This document shows positions 8,971 to 16,741 of a stretch of DNA of 64,000 bases, piece after piece (within the stretch, counting starts at the first letter, position 1; each line of letters opens with the position of its first letter). The position numbers were made by a program, and so were the translations under genes. The stretch comes from Streptomyces malaysiensis subsp. samsunensis (lineage in GTDB: Bacteria > Actinomycetota > Actinomycetes > Streptomycetales > Streptomycetaceae). The stretch covers positions 47,117 to 111,116 of the forward strand of contig NZ_JANIIC010000036.1 of assembly GCF_024519315.1 (NCBI RefSeq). The letters run 5' to 3'. The notes under the pieces were generated by a model. The model had not been told where the DNA came from, searched no databases, and was given only the letters and a program-made list of their open reading frames with translations.

Positions 8971-10323
8971 ATGAGGGGACGGGCCGACCAGGTGGAGCGT
9001 ATGGAGCGAAGAACGACTGGTGAGACGGCGGCCCCGCCGTCCCGGGGCACGGCTGTGCCCTTCGTCACCGACAGCCCCCTCGATGTGGAACGGCGGCGCG
9101 GGGTGCGCCGCATGAAGACGTTCGCCACCGGCCTGCTGCTCGGCGTCGCGCTGGTCTATGTGCTCGCCACCTGGGCGCGCTCCTCCGGTATCGGCGGCTG
9201 GCCGGGCTATGTCGCCGCGGCCGCGGAGGCGGGCATGGTGGGCGCCCTGGCCGACTGGTTCGCGGTCACCGCGCTCTTCCGGCGGCCCATGGGACTGCCG
9301 ATCCCCCATACGGCGATCATCCCCACCAAGAAGGACCAGCTCGGGGTCAGCCTCGGGGAGTTCGTCGGGGAGAACTTCCTCTCCGGCGACGTCGTACGGA
9401 TGCGGCTGCGCGCGGTCGGCATCGGCAGTCGGCTCGGCGCCTGGCTCGCCGAACCCGAGCACGTCGACCGTGTGACGGCCGAGCTGGCGACCGCGCTGCG
9501 CGGCGCCCTTACGGTGCTGCGCGACTCCGATGTGCAGGCGGTGGTGGGCGAGGCGATCACCCGCCGGGCCGACAGCCAGGAGATCGCGCCGGGCCTGGGC
9601 AAGCTGCTGGAGCGGGTCGTTGCGGACGGCGGCCACCACCGCGCCGTGGACCTGGTCTGTCTGCGCGCCCACGACTGGCTGGTGGAGCACAACGACTCGG
9701 TGATGCTGGCGGTGACCGGCGGCGCCCCCGGCTGGACACCGCGGTTCGTGGACCGCAAGGTCGGCGAGCGCGTCTACAAGGAACTGCTGCGCTTCGTGAC
9801 CGAGATGCGCGATATGCCGGACCATCCGGCGCGCGGCGCCCTGGACCGCTTCCTCACCGACTTCGCCGGGGATCTGCAATCCGACACCGACACCCGGGTG
9901 CGGGTGGAGCGGGTGAAGAGCGAGGTGTTGGGGCGCGGCGACGTCCAGGACCTCATCGCCTCGGCCTGGGGCTCGGTGCGTTCGATGATCGTCGCGGCGG
10001 CCGAGGACGAGCGCAGCGAACTGCGACAGCGGGCGCGGGCGGCCATTCTGTCCCTGGGTATGCGGATGGTGACGGACCAGCGGCTGCGGGACAAGGTCGA
10101 CGGCTGGCTGGAGGACGCCGCCGTCTATGTGGTGACGACCTATCGGGACGAGATCACCTCGCTGATCACCGAGACGGTGGCGAGCTGGGACGCGGAGCAC
10201 ACCTCGCGCAAGATCGAGGCCCATATCGGCCGGGACCTTCAGTTCATCCGGATCAACGGCACGGTGGTGGGTGCCCTGGCCGGGCTGGTGATCTACACGG
10301 TCTCGCGGGCGCTGGGCGGATAG
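8971..10323 (+). CDS. DUF445 family membrane protein
   Basis: About 450 residues, matching DUF445 (YjiN-like): a membrane helix near residues 50-68, then AGMVGALADWFAVTALFRRPMGLPIPHTAIIP, described here by position 86-117, and a closing helix (VVGALAGLVIYTVSRAL). Starts at 8971 and 9001 are both possible; the second has GGTGGAG close upstream. Function is unknown in the family. It is divergent from the lipase and followed 50 bp later by a sortase. Confidence 0.88.
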   Translation: MRGRADQVERMERRTTGETAAPPSRGTAVPFVTDSPLDVERRRGVRRMKTFATGLLLGVALVYVLATWARSSGIGGWPGYVAAAAEAGMVGALADWFAVTALFRRPMGLPIPHTAIIPTKKDQLGVSLGEFVGENFLSGDVVRMRLRAVGIGSRLGAWLAEPEHVDRVTAELATALRGALTVLRDSDVQAVVGEAITRRADSQEIAPGLGKLLERVVADGGHHRAVDLVCLRAHDWLVEHNDSVMLAVTGGAPGWTPRFVDRKVGERVYKELLRFVTEMRDMPDHPARGALDRFLTDFAGDLQSDTDTRVRVERVKSEVLGRGDVQDLIASAWGSVRSMIVAAAEDERSELRQRARAAILSLGMRMVTDQRLRDKVDGWLEDAAVYVVTTYRDEITSLITETVASWDAEHTSRKIEAHIGRDLQFIRINGTVVGALAGLVIYTVSRALGG

Positions 10324-10372
10324 CCGCGCCCCGTCTCTGGAAGGTGCGCGCGGCCTGGCCTATGGTGCGCGC

Positions 10373-11146
10373 GTGCGACGTCGTGGAGGGCGGGCCGTGC
10401 TCGCCCGGGGGCTGTGGACGGCCGGTGAACTCGCCGTCACCCTCGGGGTCGTGGTGCTGCTCTTCGTCGTCCACCAGCTGTGGTGGACCAACCGGCAGGC
10501 GAGGGCGGACGCCCGGCACGAGGTGTCGGCGCTGGAGCGGCGATGGGATGACCGGGCTGCCGAGGGCGCCGAGGCCGCGACGCCCGCGCCGGGGGCGCCG
10601 CGATCGGGTACGGCCGACTCCTCTGGTGGGGACGAACGCGACCGGGCGACCGGGAGCGGGGGCCAAGGGCCGCGCCGGGACCAGGCGTACGCCGTGCTCA
10701 GGATCCCGCGTATCGGCCTTACGGTGCCCATCGCCGAGGGCATCGGCCGGGCGGCGGTGCTCAACAAGGGCTATGTGGGCCACTATCCACGCACCGCCCA
10801 GCCGGGGCAGGCGGGCAACGTCGCGCTCGCGGGCCATCGCAATACGCATGGCGAGCCCTTCCGGCAGCTGGACGAGGTGCGCCCGGGTGACACGGTGCGC
10901 ATCGAGACCGCCGACGCCCGCTACACCTACGCGGTCGAGCGCACCCTGCCGCGCACCTCGCCAGCCGACGGCACGGTGATCGCCCGGGTGCCCTTCAGCT
11001 CGACCCACCCCCGCTACCGCTACACCGAACCGGGCTACTACCTCACGCTGACGACCTGCACCCCCGAATTCACCTCCCGCTACCGCCTGGTGGTCTGGGC
11101 CCGGCTGAAAGCCGCCGAGCCGCGGTCTGTCGGTGGGGCCGATTAG
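10373..11146 (+). CDS. Class E sortase
   Basis: Membrane-bound transpeptidase anchoring LAxTG proteins to the cell wall. It has an N-terminal signal-anchor (about residues 14-38), a linker rich in Ala/Gly/Asp, then the sortase barrel with catalytic His in ALAGHRNTHGEPF, catalytic Cys in LTLTTCTPEF and Arg in SRYRLVVWARL. The GTG at 10373 opens the frame; a GTG at 10397 has GGAGGG six bases upstream and may be the true start. The likely substrate in this window is the LAATG protein at 16742-18463. Confidence 0.9.
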   Translation: MRRRGGRAVLARGLWTAGELAVTLGVVVLLFVVHQLWWTNRQARADARHEVSALERRWDDRAAEGAEAATPAPGAPRSGTADSSGGDERDRATGSGGQGPRRDQAYAVLRIPRIGLTVPIAEGIGRAAVLNKGYVGHYPRTAQPGQAGNVALAGHRNTHGEPFRQLDEVRPGDTVRIETADARYTYAVERTLPRTSPADGTVIARVPFSSTHPRYRYTEPGYYLTLTTCTPEFTSRYRLVVWARLKAAEPRSVGGAD

Positions 11147-11194
11147 ACTGGCGACGCCAGTAGGGGAGACCGGCCGGAGCGGAAGGGGGCCCAG

Positions 11195-11515
11195 ATGACG
11201 TATCGCGTCGAAGCGCTGCGGATGCGGTTGGGTGTCTGCCTGTTCCTGCTGACCGGGGTTCTGCTGGCCCACAGCGGGGTGGTCGGCGCCGTCGCGCTCG
11301 CCGCCGCCGTCGCGGCCACCACCGCCGTCGCCACCGCGCTGCTCACCTGCGCTGTCCTCGCCTCCCGCGGCCGAATACCCGTCCCGGCCGGGCGGATTCG
11401 CACCGCGATACGGGACCGGGAGCGCCGTACGGCGTTCCTGCCGCAGCGGGATCCCGACGCCGCCGGACGCCCGAGGCCACGAGCGCCGGGCCGCCGTCTG
11501 CCGACGGCCGCGTAG
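11195..11515 (+). CDS. DUF6412 small membrane protein
   Basis: 106 residues with two hydrophobic stretches (about 10-30 and 33-58) and a basic Arg/Pro-rich tail (AFLPQRDPDAAGRPRP). It looks like the DUF6412 proteins found immediately before YidC-like genes in Streptomyces, as here. A GGAGCGGAAGGGGG leader precedes the ATG. It may be an accessory to the insertase next door; that is inference from position. Confidence 0.75.
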   Translation: MTYRVEALRMRLGVCLFLLTGVLLAHSGVVGAVALAAAVAATTAVATALLTCAVLASRGRIPVPAGRIRTAIRDRERRTAFLPQRDPDAAGRPRPRAPGRRLPTAA

Positions 11516-11630
11516 GCGCACCGGGCGCACCCGTACCGCCGTACGTCGTCATCGCCGTACGGCGTACCTCCTCGTACGTCCTTCCTCGTACCGCCGCGCC
11601 ACGCGGCTCGTCACGCCGATGTCTTTCTCA

Positions 11631-11710
11631 CTCCGGCAACTCCGGTGACTCCGGCAACTCCGGTGACTCGGGTAGCTCCGGCAACTCCGGTAGCTCCGGT
11701 GACTCCGGTA
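11631..11710. repeat. 9-bp tandem repeat upstream of the YidC-like gene
   Basis: About nine units of ACTCCGGTG / ACTCCGGCA run through the untranslated leader of the insertase gene and end 24 bp before its start codon. Confidence 0.85.
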
Positions 11711-11734
11711 CGACGAGACCCGCGGAGGGCTCCC

Positions 11735-12406
11735 ATGTCCCTTTTCTCCTCCCTTTTCTCTTCTCTCGGCACCCTGTTGACCACCATGGCCGACGGCCTG
11801 GACCCGCTCTTCGGCGCCTCCGCGGCGGCGGCCGCCATCGTTGTGTTCACGCTGTGCGTCCGCGCCGCGTTGCATCCCCTCGCCCGTGCCGCGGTGCGCG
11901 GCGAGAAGGCGCGGGCCACGCTCGCGCCGAAGATCACGGAGCTGAGCCGCAAGCACCAGGGCGACCCCGAGCGGATGCGGCGCGCCATGGCGGAACTCCA
12001 GGCGAAGGAGGGCGCGTCACCGCTGGCGGGCTGTCTGCCCACCCTCGCCCAGCTTCCGTTCTTCTTTGTGATGTACCACGTGTTCTCCACCGGCAGCGGT
12101 GCCGGGGACCTCCTCGACCACACGCTCGCCGGGACTCCGCTCGGCGCCCGGTGGGGCGGGGTGCTCAGCGGTGGGCCGGGCCTGGTCTACCTCGGGCTCT
12201 TCGCGCTGATTGCGGCCGTGGCGACCTGGACGTATCTCCGTGCCCGTAAGGCGACCGTCCCCGGGGCGCCCGGAGTGGCCCGGGCGCTGCCGCTGCTCTC
12301 GTTCGGCACTCTCGTCACCGCCGCCGTGGTCCCGCTGGCCGCGGCGCTCTACCTGGCGACCAGCGCGACCTGGACGGCGGTGGAACGGGCGCTGCTGCAC
12401 CGCTGA
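11735..12406 (+). CDS. YidC/Oxa1-like membrane insertase
   Basis: About 223 residues. The conserved YidC core is visible: VRAALHPLARAAVRG (the hydrophilic-groove Arg-containing helix), then LAPKITELSRKHQGDPERM and GCLPTLAQLPFFFVMYHVF, and further membrane helices to the end. It is shorter than the main YidC encoded near oriC, so probably a paralogue. The ATG at 11735 follows GGAGGG; the open frame upstream is the tandem-repeat leader. It inserts membrane proteins or assists folding. Confidence 0.85.
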   Translation: MSLFSSLFSSLGTLLTTMADGLDPLFGASAAAAAIVVFTLCVRAALHPLARAAVRGEKARATLAPKITELSRKHQGDPERMRRAMAELQAKEGASPLAGCLPTLAQLPFFFVMYHVFSTGSGAGDLLDHTLAGTPLGARWGGVLSGGPGLVYLGLFALIAAVATWTYLRARKATVPGAPGVARALPLLSFGTLVTAAVVPLAAALYLATSATWTAVERALLHR

Positions 12407-12589
12407 TGACGGCGGCCAGGCGGGGGCCAAGGCGGCGGCCCGGGGCGGCGCCCTATGACGGCGCTCATGAAGCCGTTCTCTTCGACGTCCCAGTCCGTGA
12501 ACGAGGTCTTGCGGGCTGGATCTCCCCGAAGAGAGGATCGATCAGCCGGTAGGCGCCTCGCACCGGCGTGTGATCTCGGGAGTCTTGGG

Positions 12590-13456
12590 ATGAAACTGCT
12601 GCGAGTCGGACCGTCGGGCGCCGAACGCCCCGCGCTGCTCGATCAGGACGGCACCCTGCGCGATCTGTCCGCCCTGGTCCCGGACATCGACGGCGCCCTG
12701 CTCGCCGATGAGGCCGCTCTCGCTCGGGTGCGCGAGGCGGCCGCCGCCGAGGGCGACGACGCGCTGCCCGCGATCGAGGACGGCGGGGTCCGGATCGGCC
12801 CGCCGCTCGGCCGTATCGGCAAGATCGTGTGCATCGGGCTGAACTACCACGGCCACGCCACCGAGACCGGTGCCGCCATCCCCGAAGAGCCCATCGTCTT
12901 CATGAAGGCTCCGGACACGGTCGTCGGCCCCGATGACACGGTTCTCGTACCGCGCGGCAGCGTGAAGACCGACTGGGAGGTCGAGCTCGCCATCGTCATC
13001 GGCCGCACCGCCCGCTACCTCGACTCCCACGAGGACGCCCTCGCCGCGGTCGCGGGCTATGCGATCGCCCACGACGTCTCCGAGCGCGCCTTCCAGATCG
13101 AGCGCGGCGGCCAGTGGGACAAGGGCAAGAACTGCGAGACGTTCAACCCCCTGGGCCCCTGGCTGGTGACCGCCGACGAGGTCCCCGACCCGCAGGCCCT
13201 GGGCCTGCGCCTCTGAGTCAACGGTGAGCTCGAGCAGAGCGGCAGCACGGCGGACCAGATCTTCGGCGTGGCCGAGGTGGTCCGCTACCTCAGCCAGTTC
13301 ATGACCCTCTACCCCGGCGATGTCATCAACACCGGCACCCCGGCGGGCGTGGCCATGGGCCGCCCCGAGCCCAAGCCGTACCTCCGCGCCGGCGATGTCG
13401 TCGAGCTCGAGATCGATGGACTGGGCCGCCAGCGCCAGGAGTTCAAGGACGCCTGA
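12590..13456 (+). pseudogene. Fumarylacetoacetate hydrolase family protein, interrupted by an in-frame TGA
   Basis: The first part (12590-13216) reads as an FAH-family enzyme, with KIVCIGLNYHGHATE, PIVFMKAPDTVVGP, metal-binding E-x-E in DWEVELAIVIG and HDVSERAFQ. It stops at TGA 13214-13216. The same frame continues with VNGELEQSGSTADQIFG, FMTLYPGDVINTGTPAGV and VVELEIDGLG, the normal C-terminal half. Families of this type read LWVNGE here, so a single TGG-to-TGA change explains the break. A functional enzyme would hydrolyse or decarboxylate a 2,4-diketo acid. Either a real nonsense mutation or a base-calling error. Confidence 0.85.
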
Positions 13457-13479
13457 TGTCCGGTGCGATGCGTGGATGA

Positions 13480-13504
13480 GGGGCGGCCCCGCCGGGGCCG
13501 CCCC
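13480..13504. terminator. Bidirectional terminator hairpin
   Basis: GGGGCGGCCCC, loop GCC, GGGGCCGCCCC: perfect 11-bp stem between the FAH gene and the convergent heme-degrading-domain gene. Confidence 0.65.
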
Positions 13505-13519
13505 TTCGCACGTGCGCTG

Positions 13520-14005
13520 TCAGGCCGTCGTCGGCAGATAGCGCTCCAGCGCCTCCACCACCAGGGCGTGGTCCTCGGCCTGCGGCAGCCCCGAGACCGC
13601 GACCGCCCCGATGACGCCCGTGCCCGTCACATGGACGGGGAAGGCGCCGCCGTGCGCGGCGTACCGGTCGGGGTCGAGCCGGGAGGACTCCTCGAAACTG
13701 GTGCCCTTGGCGTGGAAGCGGGTGCCGACGAGGTAGGAGCTGGCCCCGTAGCGCTCCACGACCCGGCACTTGCGCTCCAGCCAGGCGTCGTTGTCCGGGG
13801 AGGTGCCCGGCAGAGCGCGGTGGAACAGGCGCTGACCGGCCCGGTGGATGCCGATGGTGACGGCGGCGGCGCGCTCCTGGGCCAGATCGGCGATGAGGCA
13901 GCCCAGGCGCCAGGCGTCGTCGTTGCCGAAGCGGGGCAGGCGCAGCCGGCGCTCCTGCTCCTCCAGACGGCCGATCAGCTCGGTGTAGTCGGTGTCCTCG
14001 CTCAT
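13520..14005 (-). CDS. Heme-degrading domain (UPF0303/HbpS-like) protein
   Basis: 161 residues resembling the UPF0303/GlcG-HbpS fold: RAAAVTIGIHRAGQRLFHRAL, WLERKCRVVERYGASS, HGGAFPVHV and a C-terminal GVIGAVAVSGLPQAEDHALV. The start at 14005 overlaps the stop of the upstream oxidoreductase by 4 bp, so the two are translationally coupled. The family binds heme or small ligands; the actual substrate is unknown. Confidence 0.8.
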   Translation of the reverse strand: MSEDTDYTELIGRLEEQERRLRLPRFGNDDAWRLGCLIADLAQERAAAVTIGIHRAGQRLFHRALPGTSPDNDAWLERKCRVVERYGASSYLVGTRFHAKGTSFEESSRLDPDRYAAHGGAFPVHVTGTGVIGAVAVSGLPQAEDHALVVEALERYLPTTA

Positions 14006-15105
14006 GCCGGGACCTCGATCCGGACGGTACGGCGCTCGGCGGCCGACAGCCGGGCCGCCTCCAGCACATGCAGCGCGGCCGCGGCCTCGGCGGCGGTGAC
14101 CGGCGGCGGGGTGCCGTCGCGCAGGGCGGCGGCGATGCCCGCGTAGTACGCGGGGTAGTCGCCCTGGAGGGTCGGCACCGGGGTTCCGCCGCCGGTCAGC
14201 GGGGACTCTCCCGCGCCCAGCCGGCCCCAGTCGCCCTCCGGCTCGGCACCCCATTCGGCGGACGGGTCGCCGGGGCGCAGCCCGTCGCGCAGGGCGGCCT
14301 CCTGCGGGTCGAGGCCGTACTTCACATAGCCCGACTCGCTGCCCAGCACCCGGAAGCGCGGACCGAGCTGGGCGGTGGTCGCGCTCATCCACAGATGGGA
14401 GCGGACCCCGCCGGTGTGGGTGAGGGCGATGAAGGTGTCGTCGTCGGTCCGCGCCTCGGGGCGGCGCACATCGGCCTCGGCGTAGACGGATTCGACGGGG
14501 CCGAAGAGGGTGAGCGCCTGGTCGACCAGATGGCTGCCCAGGTCGTACAGCAGCCCGCCGATCTCGGCCGGGTCGCCGGACTCCCGCCAGCCGCCCTTGA
14601 GCTGCGGCCGCCACCGCTCGAAGCGGGACTCGAAGCGCTGCACCTCGCCGAGCGCGCCCTCGGCGAGCAGCTTGCGGAGGGTGCGGAAGTCATTGTCCCA
14701 GCGCCGGTTCTGGAAGACGCTCAGCAGCAGCCCGCGGGATTCGGCGAGCGCGGCCAGCTCCTCGGCCTCGGCCGCGGTCGCGGCCAGCGGCTTGTCCACG
14801 ACGGTCGGCAGCCCCGCCTCCAGGGCGGCACGGGCGAGCGGGACATGGGAGCGGTTCGGGGAGGCGATGACGATCAGATCCAGCTCATCCGCCCGTCCCC
14901 ACAGCTCATAGGCGGAGTCGAGGAGGCGGACGTCGGGGAACTCGGCACGGGCTTGCTGCTGCCGCTCCGGGCTGGAGGTGACGATGGTGTCGAGGGTCAG
15001 CCCCTCGGTGGCCGCGATCAAGGGGGCGTGGAAGACGGATCCGGCCAGGCCATAGCCGATCAGTCCCACTCGGACGGTGGTGCTGCTGTCATGCGTGGCA
15101 TCCAT
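14002..15105 (-). CDS. Gfo/Idh/MocA family NAD(P)-dependent oxidoreductase
   Basis: 367 residues. N-terminal Rossmann fold with VGLIGYGLAGSVFHAPLI, then the family EKP-like motif as VVDKPLAATAAEAEELA, and a C-terminal dimerisation domain containing LYDLGSHLVDQALTLFG (the conserved G-x-x-x-D-x-x-x-H). It oxidises or reduces a sugar or cyclitol. ATG 15105 gives the normal start. It is divergent from a ROK regulator with a palindrome between them, so the substrate is probably a sugar sensed by that regulator. Confidence 0.9.
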   Translation of the reverse strand: MDATHDSSTTVRVGLIGYGLAGSVFHAPLIAATEGLTLDTIVTSSPERQQQARAEFPDVRLLDSAYELWGRADELDLIVIASPNRSHVPLARAALEAGLPTVVDKPLAATAAEAEELAALAESRGLLLSVFQNRRWDNDFRTLRKLLAEGALGEVQRFESRFERWRPQLKGGWRESGDPAEIGGLLYDLGSHLVDQALTLFGPVESVYAEADVRRPEARTDDDTFIALTHTGGVRSHLWMSATTAQLGPRFRVLGSESGYVKYGLDPQEAALRDGLRPGDPSAEWGAEPEGDWGRLGAGESPLTGGGTPVPTLQGDYPAYYAGIAAALRDGTPPPVTAAEAAAALHVLEAARLSAAERRTVRIEVPA

Positions 15106-15110
15106 GTGGC

Positions 15111-15137
15111 CACTTTGGCAACGCTGTTGCGAAAGTG
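15111..15137. promoter_or_regulatory. ROK-type operator palindrome
   Basis: CACTTTGGCAAC at 15111-15122 and GTTGCGAAAGTG at 15126-15137 form an inverted repeat matching at 11 of 12 positions around a 3-bp centre. It lies in the 56-bp gap between the divergent oxidoreductase and ROK genes, where it would control both. Confidence 0.7.
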
Positions 15138-15161
15138 TCAAGCGGGGGCCACAATGGATGG

Positions 15162-16622
15162 GTGAACAGCACGATGTCGGGGGCGGCCGGGCCCGGAGCC
15201 AATCTGTCCGCCCTGCGCAGCCATAACGCCGCACTCGTCCTGCGTCTGCTGCGTGACGCGGGCGAGGACGGAGTCAGCCGTCTGGAGCTGGCCGGGCGCA
15301 CCGGCCTCACCCCCCAGGCCGTCAGCAAGATCACAGCGCGGCTGAGAGCGGAGGGGCTGGCGGCGGAGGCAGGTCAGCGCGCCTCGACCGGTGGTAAACC
15401 GCCCACCGCGCTCCGCCTGGTCCCGGGCGCCCGCCATGCGATCGGGCTGCACCTCGACCGCGATGAGCTGACGGCGGTCCTGGTCGACCTCGCGGGCACA
15501 CCGGTCGCCGCCCGTACGGCACCCTTCGACTTCGGCGCGGCGGCGGACGAGGCGATGGCGGCCGCCACCGCCGAGGTCAGGGCGCTCCTCGCGGATGCCG
15601 GGGCGGGTGGTACGGAGAGTGGGGGCGCGGCGGGCGGCGGGGCCGGCGAAGCCGGCGGTGCGGCGGACGGTGTGACCGGTGGCCTGGCGGGCGGCGGGAA
15701 CGGTGGCGCGGTGGACGCGGGCAGCGCCGGGTCGGTCGGCGGCGGGACCGGCGGTGCGGCGGGTGGCGGGACCGGTGGCGCGGACACGGCCGGGACCGGG
15801 GTTGCGGCGGGCGGCGCGGCCGCGGGCGCGGGCGGGACCGGCAGCAGGGCGGGCGGCGGTGCCGGAGACCCGGACAGCGCCGGAGCCACCGGAGCCACCG
15901 GAGCCACCGGAGCCACCGGAACCACAGGTACCGCCGGAACCACCGGAACCGTCGGGCCCGCGGGCGGCGGCGGGCTGCTCGGCGTCGGCGTCGCCGCGCC
16001 CGGACCGCTCGATCACGGCTCCGGTGTGCTGCACCGCGTCACCGGCTTCCCCCAGTGGGACGGCTTCCCGCTGCGCGACGCGCTCGCCGAGCGGCTCGCC
16101 CTGCCCGTCGTCCTCGACAAGGACACCAACGCCGCGGCGCTCGGCCTGGCGACCGCCGGGACCACCGAGTCGGCCGCGTACCTCCATCTGGGCACCGGCC
16201 TGGGTGCCGGTCTGGTGCTCGGCGGGGACGTCTACCGGGGGGCGCGGACCGACGCGGGGGAGTTCGGGCATCAGGTGATCCAGCTCGATGGGCCGCCCTG
16301 TGGCTGCGGCAACCACGGCTGCCTGGAGGCGCTGTGCCTCGCCGCCGTCGCGCGTGGTGACCGTAAGGACGCCGCGCGGCTGCTCGGCATCGGCGCCGCC
16401 AACCTCGTACGGCTCCTCGACATCGACCGGGTGCTCCTGGGCGGCCGGGTGGTGCTGGCCGATCCCGAGCCCTACGTACGCGGGGTGGCCGCGCTGATCG
16501 CCGAGGACTCCGCCCGCGCCAGCCGTCCCACGGTGCCCGTGGACGTCGTGGAGCGGGGCGGGCGGGCCGTCGTGGAGGGCGCCGCCCGGCTGGTGCTCGC
16601 ACCGCTGTTCGCACTGGGCTGA
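15162..16622 (+). CDS. ROK family transcriptional regulator with Gly-rich insertion
   Basis: About 486 residues, longer than the usual near-400. N-terminal winged HTH (ALRSHNAALVLRLLRDAG, GRTGLTPQAVSKITARL) is followed by the sugar-kinase-like ROK fold: PVVLDKDTNAAALG, HLGTGLGAGLVLGGDVYRG, EFGHQVI and the zinc motif CGCGNHGCLEAL. Between them, residues about 147-266 are almost only Gly, Ala, Thr and Ser, encoded partly by 9-bp repeats. The GTG at 15162 is the likely start. It probably represses itself and the divergent oxidoreductase in response to a sugar. Confidence 0.9.
   Translation: MNSTMSGAAGPGANLSALRSHNAALVLRLLRDAGEDGVSRLELAGRTGLTPQAVSKITARLRAEGLAAEAGQRASTGGKPPTALRLVPGARHAIGLHLDRDELTAVLVDLAGTPVAARTAPFDFGAAADEAMAAATAEVRALLADAGAGGTESGGAAGGGAGEAGGAADGVTGGLAGGGNGGAVDAGSAGSVGGGTGGAAGGGTGGADTAGTGVAAGGAAAGAGGTGSRAGGGAGDPDSAGATGATGATGATGTTGTAGTTGTVGPAGGGGLLGVGVAAPGPLDHGSGVLHRVTGFPQWDGFPLRDALAERLALPVVLDKDTNAAALGLATAGTTESAAYLHLGTGLGAGLVLGGDVYRGARTDAGEFGHQVIQLDGPPCGCGNHGCLEALCLAAVARGDRKDAARLLGIGAANLVRLLDIDRVLLGGRVVLADPEPYVRGVAALIAEDSARASRPTVPVDVVERGGRAVVEGAARLVLAPLFALG
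15881..15950. repeat. GGAGCCACC tandem repeat inside the ROK gene
   Basis: Successive 9-bp units (GGAGCCACC, drifting to GGAACCACC) encode Gly-Ala-Thr and Gly-Thr-Thr triplets at the end of the low-complexity insertion. Confidence 0.85.
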
Positions 16623-16741
16623 TCGAGGGGGATCGTGAGGGCCAGTCGGGGGCAATCCGGGCCTTGTGCGGTGTGTCGGCGTGCGGACGCGGAATGTAGC
16701 GGAGTGCTCGGGGAAAACCGCAGCACAGCAGAGGTTCACTC

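Noticed and set aside
15138..16739. A 533-codon minus-strand open frame opposite the ROK gene
   Set aside because: No recognisable domain; the opposite strand has clear HTH and ROK motifs.
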